From Mycolicibacterium iranicum (GTDB lineage: Bacteria > Actinomycetota > Actinomycetes > Mycobacteriales > Mycobacteriaceae), in assembly GCF_014190915.1 (NCBI RefSeq), contig NZ_JACHVU010000007.1:124001-188000 (forward strand): 64,000 nt of DNA. Reading direction: 5' to 3'. Positions 25,689 to 33,570 of this stretch are shown here, piece by piece. Position numbers and translations under genes: made by a program. The notes under the pieces were generated by a model that made no database searches, was not told the DNA's origin, and worked only from the letters and a program-made list of their open reading frames with translations. How positions within the stretch are numbered: the first letter of the stretch is position 1; every line of letters begins with the position of its first letter.

Positions 25689-26890
25689 CCACCGCAGAGC
25701 TCGTCTTCGACCCGTTCTCCGAGGAGTTCTTCAACGGACCGTGGGATCTGTACCGGCGCATGCGCACCGAGGCGCCGGTCTACTACAACGCCGAGCACGA
25801 CTTCTACGCCCTGTCGCGGCACGAGGACGTCGCCGCCGCGTTCAAGGATCACCAGACCTTCTCCTCGGCGTACGGTCTCGATCTGGCGATGGTCAAGTCC
25901 GGCGAACCGCTGCCGCTGAAGATGATCATCCTGATGGACCCGCCGGAGCACCGGCAGATGCGCAGCCTGGTCAACAAGGTCTTCACCCCGCGTCAGATCG
26001 CCAACCTCAAACCGATGGTCGTCGAAACCATCGACCGGTGCTTCGCCGCGGCGAATCCGCAACGTTTCGACGTCGTGCAGGAATTCGCCGCGTTCTTCCC
26101 GGTCGAGGTCATCACCCAGATGCTCGGGGTGCCGGAGGACCGCAGGCAGCAGGTGCGCCAGTGGGTCGACACGTCGCTGCACCGGGAGCCCGGGCAGATC
26201 GAGATGTCACAAGAGGGCCAGCAGGCCATCGCCGAGGCCATGGGTCTGTACTTCGAGATCATCCAGCAGCGGCGGGCCGAGCCGCAGGACGACATGTTCA
26301 CCCGGCTGGTGCAGGCCGAGATCGAGCGTGAGGATGGCCAGAAGGAACGTCTCGACGACCTGGAGATCGCCGGCTTCGCCACGCTTCTCGGCGGTGCGGG
26401 TGCCGAAACGGTGACCAAGCTGATCGGCAATGCCGCCGTCACCTTCGCGCAGAACCCCGATCAGTGGCAGAAGTTGCTCGACGACCGCAGCAAGATCCCG
26501 GCCGCGGTCGAGGAGCTGCTGCGCTACGAGGCGCCGGCGCAGTACAACGTGCGGCGCTCGATGCGTGAGGTCACTCTGCACGGCGTGACGATCCCCGAGG
26601 GCAAACCTGTTTTCCTGCTGGGCGGTTCGGCCAACCGGGATCCCGACGCGTTCACCGACGCCGACAAGTTCGACATCGACCGGGACCGTACGGAGGCCCA
26701 GAACCTCGGCTTCGGTTACGGGGTGCACAGCTGCCTGGGTGCCGCGCTGGCCCGGATGGAGAGCGCCATCGCCCTGGAAAGACTGCTCGACTTCATGCCG
26801 CGGTATGAGGTCCTCTGGGATGACTGCCGCCGGGTCGCGATGCAGAACGTGGCCGGCTGGTCCCACGTGCCGGTGCGGGTCCTCGACTAG
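25685..26890 (+). CDS. Cytochrome P450, second of a sister pair
   Basis: 401 aa. Helix I GGAGAET (236-242), heme-binding GFGYGVHSC with C350, ExxR in VEELLR. The ATG at 25685 overlaps the ferredoxin stop. Substrate-contact regions (about 60-80 and 165-195) differ more from the sister P450 than the core does, which suggests a changed substrate or position of attack. The alpha/beta hydrolase starts directly after the stop. Confidence 0.93.
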   Translation: MTTAELVFDPFSEEFFNGPWDLYRRMRTEAPVYYNAEHDFYALSRHEDVAAAFKDHQTFSSAYGLDLAMVKSGEPLPLKMIILMDPPEHRQMRSLVNKVFTPRQIANLKPMVVETIDRCFAAANPQRFDVVQEFAAFFPVEVITQMLGVPEDRRQQVRQWVDTSLHREPGQIEMSQEGQQAIAEAMGLYFEIIQQRRAEPQDDMFTRLVQAEIEREDGQKERLDDLEIAGFATLLGGAGAETVTKLIGNAAVTFAQNPDQWQKLLDDRSKIPAAVEELLRYEAPAQYNVRRSMREVTLHGVTIPEGKPVFLLGGSANRDPDAFTDADKFDIDRDRTEAQNLGFGYGVHSCLGAALARMESAIALERLLDFMPRYEVLWDDCRRVAMQNVAGWSHVPVRVLD

Positions 26891-27667
26891 ATGCGCTTCG
26901 TCCTGGTGCACGGCGGTTTCCATGCCGCCTGGTGCTGGGAGCGGACCGTCGACGAGTTGCGCAGCCTGGGGCACACCGCGGTCGCGGTCGACCTTCCGGG
27001 CCACGGGGCGCTGGTCGATCAGGATTCGACGCTGGCCAACCGCCGGGATGCGGTCGTGGCGGCGATGCGGTCCGGTGACGAGAAGTCGGTTCTGGTAGGG
27101 CATTCCGGCGGCGGCTTCGACGCCACGCTGGCCGCCGATGCCCGGCCGGATCTGGTCGGCCACATCATCTATCTCGCCGCAGCGCTGCCCCGCGAGGGCC
27201 GCACCTACCCCGAGGCCATGGCGATGCGCGACGACGACCAGGAGTTGGGTGAGGAGTTCGACGGCGACGTCGGAGAGATGTTGGGCTACCTACATTTCGA
27301 CGAATCGGGCGCGATGACCTTCGCCGACTATGACGGGGCCAGGAAATACTTCTACCACGATTGCGACGACGACACGGCGCGCTGGGCATTCGAGCGGCTC
27401 GGTCCCGAGCGGTTCGGCGACACCACGGTGACCCCGGTGTCGGTCCCGGCATTCTGGGCTGCTGACCTGCCCCGCAGTTTCATTGTCTGCGAACAGGATC
27501 GGTCGATGCCGCGCTGGCTGGCCGACACCGTCGCCCGCAGGCTCGGCGTCGAGCAGCTGAGCATCGACGCGTCCCACTCGCCGTTCCTGTCACGCCCACG
27601 AGAACTCGCCGAGCTTCTCGTGCACGCGACCACGACGACTCCCATCGCCCCGCTCAGCCCGTACTGA
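26891..27667 (+). CDS. Alpha/beta hydrolase
   Basis: 258 aa, short form. VHGGFHAAWCW (oxyanion/first strand), nucleophile elbow GHSGG at S72, and DASHSPFLSRP near the end with the probable catalytic His. This is the EstB/methylesterase-like layout (pyrethroid hydrolase / hydroxynitrile-lyase branch). Zero-gap with the P450 stop, hence same transcript. Candidate esterase or lactonase acting on P450 or Baeyer-Villiger-like products. Ends at the large palindrome 27731-27792. Confidence 0.87.
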   Translation: MRFVLVHGGFHAAWCWERTVDELRSLGHTAVAVDLPGHGALVDQDSTLANRRDAVVAAMRSGDEKSVLVGHSGGGFDATLAADARPDLVGHIIYLAAALPREGRTYPEAMAMRDDDQELGEEFDGDVGEMLGYLHFDESGAMTFADYDGARKYFYHDCDDDTARWAFERLGPERFGDTTVTPVSVPAFWAADLPRSFIVCEQDRSMPRWLADTVARRLGVEQLSIDASHSPFLSRPRELAELLVHATTTTPIAPLSPY

Positions 27668-27730
27668 CCCCCAGCTCCCCGCCGCTCCCCCGGCACCGGT
27701 CGACCCGCCGACCCGCCGACCCGCCGGCAC

Positions 27731-27792
27731 CGCGAGCGCGCGTGTCTGCACACGGACGCGCCGCGGTAGCCGGCGCGACACGCGCGCTCGCG
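27731..27792. terminator. Perfect 16-bp inverted repeat between convergent genes
   Basis: Arms CGCGAGCGCGCGTGTC (27731-27746) and its exact complement (27777-27792) enclose 30 nt. It lies between the hydrolase ending at 27667 and the minus-strand gene ending at 27839. Left arm and flank resemble the element at 7347. No U-tract follows, as usual for actinobacterial terminators. Confidence 0.65.
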
Positions 27793-27838
27793 GCGGGCCC
27801 GCGACGTGCCCGCCACGCGGAGGGCGCTCAGCGCCGGA

Positions 27839-28123
27839 TCAGAAACCCGCGATGATCGCGCCGTGGCAGTCCGCCGCGGCCTGCCGCAGCTTGAGCGCCT
27901 CCTGGTAGGCGTCCGAGTAGTACCACTCCTTGGCCGCGTCCACGGACTCGAACTCCAGCAGCACCGTCTGCGTTCCGTGCCACTGCCCTTCGAGCGTCTC
28001 GGTGGGCGGGCCGAACGCCAGCACCTTCGCGGTGCCCATGGTCTGGCTGGCGAGCTTGCCGTACTCGGCCATCCCTGCGGGGTCCTTGATGTCTTCGGTG
28101 ATGATCACATAGGCCTTGGCCAC
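27839..28123 (-). CDS. DUF1330 domain protein
   Basis: 94 aa from a GTG at 28123 after AGAAAGG. Small dimeric alpha/beta-barrel (ferredoxin-like) protein: AYVIITEDIKDPAGMAEY, then TVLLEFESVDAAKEWYYSDAYQEALKLR, the DUF1330 signature. No proven function for the family. Last gene of the ferredoxin/P450 group on the minus strand. A longer reading to 28222 overlaps the ferredoxin gene and has no family support. Confidence 0.83.
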   Translation of the reverse strand: MAKAYVIITEDIKDPAGMAEYGKLASQTMGTAKVLAFGPPTETLEGQWHGTQTVLLEFESVDAAKEWYYSDAYQEALKLRQAAADCHGAIIAGF

Positions 28124-28142
28124 TGGTGAACCTTTCTTCTGC

Positions 28143-28334
28143 TCAGTCGATTTCGCTGATTGCTCGTTCAGGACAGTTGTCGATCGCCTCGCGCGCGGCG
28201 CTCTCGAGTTCGGAGGGCACATCCCCGGGATCGGCGACGGCCCAGCCGTCGTCGGTCATCTCGAACACCTCGGGGCACAACGTGAGGCACATACCGTGGC
28301 CGGCGCAACGATCCTCGTCGACCGCAACCTTCAT
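28143..28334 (-). CDS. Single-cluster P450 ferredoxin
   Basis: 63 aa. CAGHGMCLTLCP...C54P: C10, C16, C20 and C54 with H13 at the variable position. Unlike the other three ferredoxins it keeps a cysteine at 20, so its cluster could be ligated differently. It overlaps the P450 stop by 4 bp (ATGA) and is its probable donor. Confidence 0.9.
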   Translation of the reverse strand: MKVAVDEDRCAGHGMCLTLCPEVFEMTDDGWAVADPGDVPSELESAAREAIDNCPERAISEID

Positions 28335-29608
28335 CGGACGTCGAACTCCAGATGCAGCTCGGTCAGCCCCCGCAGGATGTAGGTGGGGATGTAGGAGTAG
28401 CGGCGCTCGCCCCGGGGGCCGTGCACCTTCTCCGAGATGCGGATGTCGGTCGTGCGATCGAGCAGACGTTCCAGCCCCACCCGCGTTTCGGCGCGCGCCA
28501 ACGGAGCGCCGGGGCAGCTGTGGATCCCGCGACCGAACGCGAGATGCTGCCGGGCGTTCTTGCGCTCCGGATCGAACGTGTCCGGGTCCTCGAAACGCCG
28601 CGGGTCGCGGTTGGCCGCACCGTTGATCACCATCACCGTGCAGCCGGCTCCGAGCGCCTGGTCGCCCACCTGCGTAGGCACCCGCGACAGCCGGAAGTCG
28701 CCCTTCACGGGGCTTTCGATGCGCAGGCACTCTTCGATGAAATTGCCGAGCAGATCGCGGTTCTCGCGCAGTTTGGCCTGAATGTCGGGATTGTCGCCGA
28801 TCACCTTCAGCGCGGTGCTGAGCAGCCGCACCGTGGTCTCCTGGCCGGCGGAGAACACATTGGTCGCCACGCGCACGACGTCGGCCACCTCCGGCATGGT
28901 GCCGTCGGGGAACGTTGCGGTCGCCAGTCCGGTCAGCACGTCGCCGCGCGGCTGGGAGCGCCGGTCCTCGATGTACTCGGCGAACACCTCGTAGAGGTAC
29001 TCCAGCGGCGTCTTCGTGAGGGTCTTCTCGGCGTTGCCCAGACCGCTGCCGTGGGTGCCGCGTGCGAGCCTCTCCAGCAGTTCGGGGCGATCCTCCTCGG
29101 GCACGCCGAGCAGGTCGGCGATCACCCGCAGGGTGAACGGGCCCGCGAAGCCCTTGATGAATTCACCCTGCCCCGGGGCCAGGTAGTCGTCCAGGATGTC
29201 GTCGGCCAACTGCCACATCGCGTCCTCGTTCTCCTTGAGGCGCTTGGGCGTGATCAGCCGCATCAGCAGGGCACGGTGATTGGTGTGCGTCGGGGGGTCG
29301 AGCGTCGGCAGCTGATCGCTGAACGGGATCTCGTCCCGGTGCTCGACGATCAGGTCGGTGATGTCGTCCAGACCGTCCAGGGGCACCGGGAACCCGGGGA
29401 ACGGTCCGGTGACGGAGATGCAGGACGAGAACGTCTCGGAGTCGTTGTAGACGTCGACGGCTTCCTGCCAGCCGGTGACCATCGTGACCCCGTAGTGGTC
29501 CTCACGGCTCACGGGGCACTTGTTCCGCAGCGCCTCGTAGAACGTGTAGGGGTCGTCCGTCAGCCGGCTGTCCCGGAAGAAGTCGACTGTGGTGAGGTCT
29601 TCCGCCAT
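28331..29608 (-). CDS. Cytochrome P450
   Basis: 425 aa. Helix I SAGQETT (253-259), ExxR E293-R296, heme-binding LAFGRGIHSC with C365. PTLDPPTHTNHRALL is the usual helix-C region. Not closely related to the sister pair at 24222/25685 or to the one at 41153. Start ATG 29608 after GGAG. A perfect GAGAA-N5-TTCTC operator lies 30 bp upstream, the same distance as at the acyl-CoA dehydrogenase pair. It ends in ATGA overlap with its ferredoxin. Confidence 0.93.
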   Translation of the reverse strand: MAEDLTTVDFFRDSRLTDDPYTFYEALRNKCPVSREDHYGVTMVTGWQEAVDVYNDSETFSSCISVTGPFPGFPVPLDGLDDITDLIVEHRDEIPFSDQLPTLDPPTHTNHRALLMRLITPKRLKENEDAMWQLADDILDDYLAPGQGEFIKGFAGPFTLRVIADLLGVPEEDRPELLERLARGTHGSGLGNAEKTLTKTPLEYLYEVFAEYIEDRRSQPRGDVLTGLATATFPDGTMPEVADVVRVATNVFSAGQETTVRLLSTALKVIGDNPDIQAKLRENRDLLGNFIEECLRIESPVKGDFRLSRVPTQVGDQALGAGCTVMVINGAANRDPRRFEDPDTFDPERKNARQHLAFGRGIHSCPGAPLARAETRVGLERLLDRTTDIRISEKVHGPRGERRYSYIPTYILRGLTELHLEFDVR

Positions 29609-29637
29609 GCTTGCTCCGTTCGACGGTCTCTCGCTGC

Positions 29638-29652
29638 GAGAACGCGATTCTC
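29638..29652. promoter_or_regulatory. Perfect GAGAA-N5-TTCTC operator
   Basis: GAGAA-CGCGA-TTCTC, preceded by GC. In the 98-bp gap before the P450 gene at 29608. Same core and left flank as at 13960-13974 and 3515-3529. Confidence 0.65.
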
Positions 29653-29706
29653 AATATTGCGTATCAGGTTTTCATACCCGCCGCGCGGCGTCAACGAGGG
29701 CACCCG

Positions 29707-30252
29707 TCAGTGGTCTTCGGGCTGGATGCCCAGGACGTTCACCGCAGTACCCAGCAGCTGGTAGCACCCGACGGTGAAGACGAGGTCCATGACCTGGCGC
29801 TCATCGAAAACTTCCCTGAGGGCAGACCAGGTTTCGTCGCCGAGAGCGTTGGACGCCTCGAGCTCGTCGACCACCCGCACGAGCAGCGCGTCGACGGGGT
29901 CCTGCGGGTCGCCGGACCGGATCGATTCGATCTCGGCCGCCGTGATGCCCGCGCGCTGGGCGATCGGGACGTGGTGGTCCCACAGGTAGTCCGACCGGCG
30001 AACGTGCACCGCGCGCAGCAGTGCCACTTCGCGCGCGCGGGCCGAGAGCGTCGATCCCAGCAGCAGGTGGGCGTTGAAGGTGAGGTACGCCCGGGTCAGG
30101 GCCGGGTGGTGGACGAGAGTGCCGAGGATGTTGCCCGCGTCGCGCAGGTTGGCCCGCTCGACGGGCAGCAACGGGCTCACCGCGTCTCGGCTCTCGTCGG
30201 TCCAACGGTCATCCGGGAGAGGGGCGACCCTCGGCTGCTCGGGAATCGGCAT
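29707..30252 (-). CDS. Carboxymuconolactone decarboxylase-like (AhpD-fold) protein
   Basis: 181 aa. The core ARAREVALLRAVHVRRSDYLWDHHVPIAQRAG matches the CMD/AhpD helical fold; the EWxxH region is present as YLWDHH, while the redox CxxC of AhpD is absent, so peroxidase activity is unlikely. Such proteins act as lactone decarboxylases or have unknown roles. Starts 3 bp after the TauD stop. A clear relative is at 39764-40285, also the last gene of its operon. Confidence 0.85.
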   Translation of the reverse strand: MPIPEQPRVAPLPDDRWTDESRDAVSPLLPVERANLRDAGNILGTLVHHPALTRAYLTFNAHLLLGSTLSARAREVALLRAVHVRRSDYLWDHHVPIAQRAGITAAEIESIRSGDPQDPVDALLVRVVDELEASNALGDETWSALREVFDERQVMDLVFTVGCYQLLGTAVNVLGIQPEDH

Positions 30253-30255
30253 CGA

Positions 30256-31101
30256 CTACTGGATGGGCTCGTCGCCGAGCACCGTGGTCCGCAACATCTC
30301 CCGCGGCGAATCGGGGTCGTACGGCGCCGCCCGGTGTAACACCCCGTTGTTGTCCCAGATCACCGTGTCCCCCACCGACCAGCGGTGGCTGTACACGAGC
30401 TCGGGCTGGGTGGCGCGGTCGAGCAGCTCGGCCAGCAGTGCCTGCCCTTCGTCCCGGTCCATACCGACGACATAGTGCGCCGAGGCACCCAGCACCAGCG
30501 ACTTGCGGCCGCTGCGGTGGGTCCAGACGAGCGGATGCTCGTGGGTGGGCCGCGAGCGCCAGCGGGCGAGCTCCTCGGGCGACGGGTCCGGGTTGACTCT
30601 GCTCTGCGAGGCCTCCAGGGAGTGCACCACCCGTAGCTTCGAGAAACGCTCCTTCTCGTCGTCGCTGAACGCCTCGTAGGCGGCATAGGAGTTGGCGAAT
30701 TCCGTTTCGCCGCCCCGCTCGGCGACCTGCAGTGCCGACAGCACGGTGGCCTTCTGCGGGCACTCGTCACCCGTCGGCGTGCAGCCGTCGATGTGCCAGT
30801 CGAACGTAGCGCGCAGATAGGCGGCGGACTTGTTCTTCGACTTGTCCAGCGTGATCGGGTAGATGCCGGCGACCGGGTGGTGTCCGTCCGAGGAGTGGTC
30901 GACGGCACCGAGCCGGGCACTGAAGGCCACCTGCGCCTGCGGGTCCAGCCCGAGGTTGGGGAAGACCAGCACCCCGTTGTCCTCGAGCGCCTCCAGAACG
31001 GCTGCGCCCAGAGAGTCGTCCGACGCGAGGCGCTCGGGATCGACACCGACGACCTCGGCGCCGACCGAGGGGGTCAGCTTGTTGATGGTCAGCAGAGTCA
31101 T
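30256..31101 (-). CDS. TauD/TfdA-type Fe(II)/2-oxoglutarate dioxygenase
   Basis: 281 aa. Facial triad H103-x-D105 (WHIDG) and H256 (VLHRA); 2-oxoglutarate-binding Arg probably R267 or R271 (PREMLR). All catalytic residues are present, so it should hydroxylate or cleave a substrate with O2 and 2-oxoglutarate. It is 13 bp downstream of the small Rieske companion gene and 3 bp upstream of the AhpD-like gene. A 2-OG dioxygenase in the same transcript as a Rieske oxygenase gives a second, NADH-independent oxygenation step. Confidence 0.92.
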   Translation of the reverse strand: MTLLTINKLTPSVGAEVVGVDPERLASDDSLGAAVLEALEDNGVLVFPNLGLDPQAQVAFSARLGAVDHSSDGHHPVAGIYPITLDKSKNKSAAYLRATFDWHIDGCTPTGDECPQKATVLSALQVAERGGETEFANSYAAYEAFSDDEKERFSKLRVVHSLEASQSRVNPDPSPEELARWRSRPTHEHPLVWTHRSGRKSLVLGASAHYVVGMDRDEGQALLAELLDRATQPELVYSHRWSVGDTVIWDNNGVLHRAAPYDPDSPREMLRTTVLGDEPIQ

Positions 31102-31114
31102 GTGCGTCCTTCTG

Positions 31115-31450
31115 TCACGGCACCGGCGCGCTGACGCGGTCGATGATCGCGTCGGCCGAGTCGGCGGGTTTCTGGGTACCGAAGACCTCGACGGCCATCG
31201 AGACCATGATCATGGAGTAGACGAGGTGCAGCAGGTTCAGCACGTCGTCGGGGAGCTCGTCGAGGGGGAACTTGTCGCAGTAGTCGATGGCCTCTTCGAA
31301 CCGCGGCGAGAACGCATCGTAGAACGCATGGATCTCCGGCATCGGGGTGTTCAGCCGGGCTTCCCACCGTTCGGGTTCGGTTGCCAGACACCACCTTTCT
31401 GCGAACGGCTCGAACTCGGCGAAGGCGCTGGGCAGACGGGGGCCACTCAT
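31115..31450 (-). CDS. Small Rieske-oxygenase companion protein, family unknown
   Basis: 111 aa, all-alpha by pattern, no membrane segment. It shares RWCLATEPERWEARL, MPEIHAFYDA, YCDKFPLD and DVLNLLHLVYSMI with the 118-aa protein at 36497. Both genes start within 5 bp downstream of a Rieske oxygenase alpha-subunit gene. It is not the NTF2-fold beta subunit of classical dioxygenases. I infer an accessory or assembly subunit. No annotated family comes to mind; one cysteine is shared (in YCDKF). Confidence 0.75.
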   Translation of the reverse strand: MSGPRLPSAFAEFEPFAERWCLATEPERWEARLNTPMPEIHAFYDAFSPRFEEAIDYCDKFPLDELPDDVLNLLHLVYSMIMVSMAVEVFGTQKPADSADAIIDRVSAPVP

Positions 31451-31455
31451 GGCGC

Positions 31456-32727
31456 TCAGACCCCCACCGGCTTGCGCTCGTTCTTGTAGTCCTCGACCCA
31501 GTCCACCGCCACCTTGTGCAGATGGCGGACCAGGATCTCCTGGTCGTTGAGCGGATAGTCGTCGACGACCGGTTCGCCCAGGCCGTACTCCAGTGCCGCC
31601 TGCGTGCCGCCCAGCATGCCCGCATCCTGCAGCGCGAATTCCTTGAGGACGACGGAGGCGACCTCGTGTTCGACGCGTTCCCGCACGGTACGCGCAGGGT
31701 GGAATGCGTTGTACGCCTCGAACTTGTGGGTGTTGTGCGAGGTGGGCCAGTAGCGGTAGAGCAGATACCACCCGTGGTAGATCAGGATCTCCAGGTTGGG
31801 GAAGATCTGGAAGTTGGTGATACCCCACGGCTCGATCCCACCCGGGTTCAGTCCGGCCGACTGATGCGTCTCAGGGGTCCGCCACGGCCCGACGAGCCCA
31901 CTGCGCGTTGCCCTTTCGACCGGATACATGTATTCCGGGGCCAGCAGCCATCGCCGGGTGCCCGCCGTCGAGACCAGGCGGTGAGGGCCGTCGATCTGGA
32001 AATGGCCGCACTCGAACGCCGCGTCGGGCTGACGCACCTCGGTCGGGACCTGCTGGCTGTGCAGCGACGGCACGTGGTAGTACTCCTGGAAGGCGTCGGC
32101 GAAGATCTTCCAGTTGCTGTTGTTGTGCGCGACGAATTCGTAGCGCTCGGTCATCAATTCGAACGGGTAGTCGTCCAGCGCCGTGATCATCGGCCCCAGG
32201 AACTCACGCAGCGTCTGGCGCGGTTCGGGGTCGAAGTTGATGAAGATGAAGCCGTTCCAGATGTCGCACTGGACCGGTTTGAGCCCGTACTTCGCGGTGT
32301 CGAGGTCGAAGAACTCCCCCGGCTGCTGCACGAACTTCAGCTCGCCGTCGAGGCCGTAGCGCCACCCGTGGTACTTGCACGTGAACTGCCGGCAGGCGCC
32401 CTTGACCTCCTCGTTGGGAAAGTCGTTCCACACCAACTTGTTCCCGCGGTGCCGGCACAGGTTGTAGAACGCCCGGATCTGCTCGTCGCGCCCCTTCACC
32501 ACGATCACCGATGTCTTGACCGCGTCGATGTCCTTGGTCAGGTAGCTGCCGACACGGGGCAGTTCCTCGACCCGTCCCACGTTCAGCCAGGCTCGTTTGA
32601 ACACCGCTTCGCGCTCGAGTTCGTAGAACTCCGGCGAGATCGAATCCCGGAACGACACCGGGCCGGTCCCGAGCTCCGGATAGTGCGCTGTCCAGCTGCC
32701 CTCGGCGGGCTTGGGCCACTTAGCCAT
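31456..32727 (-). CDS. Rieske non-heme iron oxygenase, alpha subunit (B)
   Basis: 423 aa. Rieske cluster C91-R-H93 and C117-K-Y-H120; mononuclear iron site H218 and H223 with third ligand D369 and bridging D211. A full catalytic set. It shares long blocks with the oxygenase at 36856 (WPKP.EGSWT.HYP.LGTGPVS, FKRAWLNVGRVE, GNKLVWND). It would dihydroxylate or mono-oxygenate a hydrophobic ring using electrons from a reductase such as the one at 33571, which is two genes upstream in the same direction. Followed after 5 bp by its small companion. Confidence 0.93.
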   Translation of the reverse strand: MAKWPKPAEGSWTAHYPELGTGPVSFRDSISPEFYELEREAVFKRAWLNVGRVEELPRVGSYLTKDIDAVKTSVIVVKGRDEQIRAFYNLCRHRGNKLVWNDFPNEEVKGACRQFTCKYHGWRYGLDGELKFVQQPGEFFDLDTAKYGLKPVQCDIWNGFIFINFDPEPRQTLREFLGPMITALDDYPFELMTERYEFVAHNNSNWKIFADAFQEYYHVPSLHSQQVPTEVRQPDAAFECGHFQIDGPHRLVSTAGTRRWLLAPEYMYPVERATRSGLVGPWRTPETHQSAGLNPGGIEPWGITNFQIFPNLEILIYHGWYLLYRYWPTSHNTHKFEAYNAFHPARTVRERVEHEVASVVLKEFALQDAGMLGGTQAALEYGLGEPVVDDYPLNDQEILVRHLHKVAVDWVEDYKNERKPVGV

Positions 32728-32787
32728 GCGATCCTCCCGATCGTGTCGTCGTCCGTTTCGCCGTGCCGGTCGCGTGCGTCTGCGTCA

Positions 32788-33531
32788 TCACATCACCGCG
32801 CCGCCGTTGACGCCCAGCGTTTGGCCGGTGATGAATCCCGCCTCGTCCGAGCAGAGGAACCCGACCGCGGCGGCGATGTCGTCTCCGGTGCCGAGGTGCC
32901 CGACGGGGATGCTCGCCGCCATCTGCTCGTTGGGCGGCAGGAACCCGGCGGCCTGGGACTGACGCTGCATGGGCGTCTCGATGCCCGAGGGCGGAATGTT
33001 GTTGACCGTGATGCCCAGGGCGCCGTACTCGCGGGCCAGCGACCGCGTCAGGGAGATCAGCGCCCCCTTGGATGCGGCGTAGTGAGCCATGCCGGGTGAC
33101 CCCCGCTGGGCACTGGACGACGAGATCATCACGATGCGGCCCCATCCGGCATCGAGCATGTCCGGGATCGCGGCCTGTGCGCAGTGAAACGTCCCGTTCA
33201 GGTTCACATCGATCAGGCGCTGCCAGAGCTCCGGCGAGATCTGCAGGAACGGTGCGAAGTCCACGAGTCCCGCGCTGGTGACCAGGATGTGGACGGGCCC
33301 GAGTTCGGTGCGGACCTTGGCGAAGGCCTCCTCGACCCCCGCGCGGTCGGTGACGTCGGCTGCGATCCCGAGTGCGTCGACCCCATCGGCGCGCAACTCC
33401 TCGGCAACCCGTTGGGCCGCCTCGCCATTGAGGTCCAGCACCGCGACCTTGTGCCCGCGCCTGCCGAGCTCGTGACAGGTCGATTCACCCATCCCCGATG
33501 CTCCGCCGGTCACCACTGCCACCCGCGTCAT
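32788..33531 (-). CDS. Short-chain dehydrogenase/reductase
   Basis: 247 aa. TGGASGMG (8-15), SSSS 137-140 containing the catalytic Ser, Y151 and K155 (YAASK), and GQTLGVNGG. The whole pattern, including GWGRIV.ISSSS and the VNIPPSGIETPM-type region, matches the SDR at 3581, so they are paralogs. Lies between the reductase (39 bp) and the Rieske oxygenase (60 bp) and probably dehydrogenates the diol or alcohol the oxygenase makes. Confidence 0.92.
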   Translation of the reverse strand: MTRVAVVTGGASGMGESTCHELGRRGHKVAVLDLNGEAAQRVAEELRADGVDALGIAADVTDRAGVEEAFAKVRTELGPVHILVTSAGLVDFAPFLQISPELWQRLIDVNLNGTFHCAQAAIPDMLDAGWGRIVMISSSSAQRGSPGMAHYAASKGALISLTRSLAREYGALGITVNNIPPSGIETPMQRQSQAAGFLPPNEQMAASIPVGHLGTGDDIAAAVGFLCSDEAGFITGQTLGVNGGAVM

Positions 33532-33570
33532 GTGTTCGGCCCTTCTCGATGTTCTCTCGACGTCGCGTTC

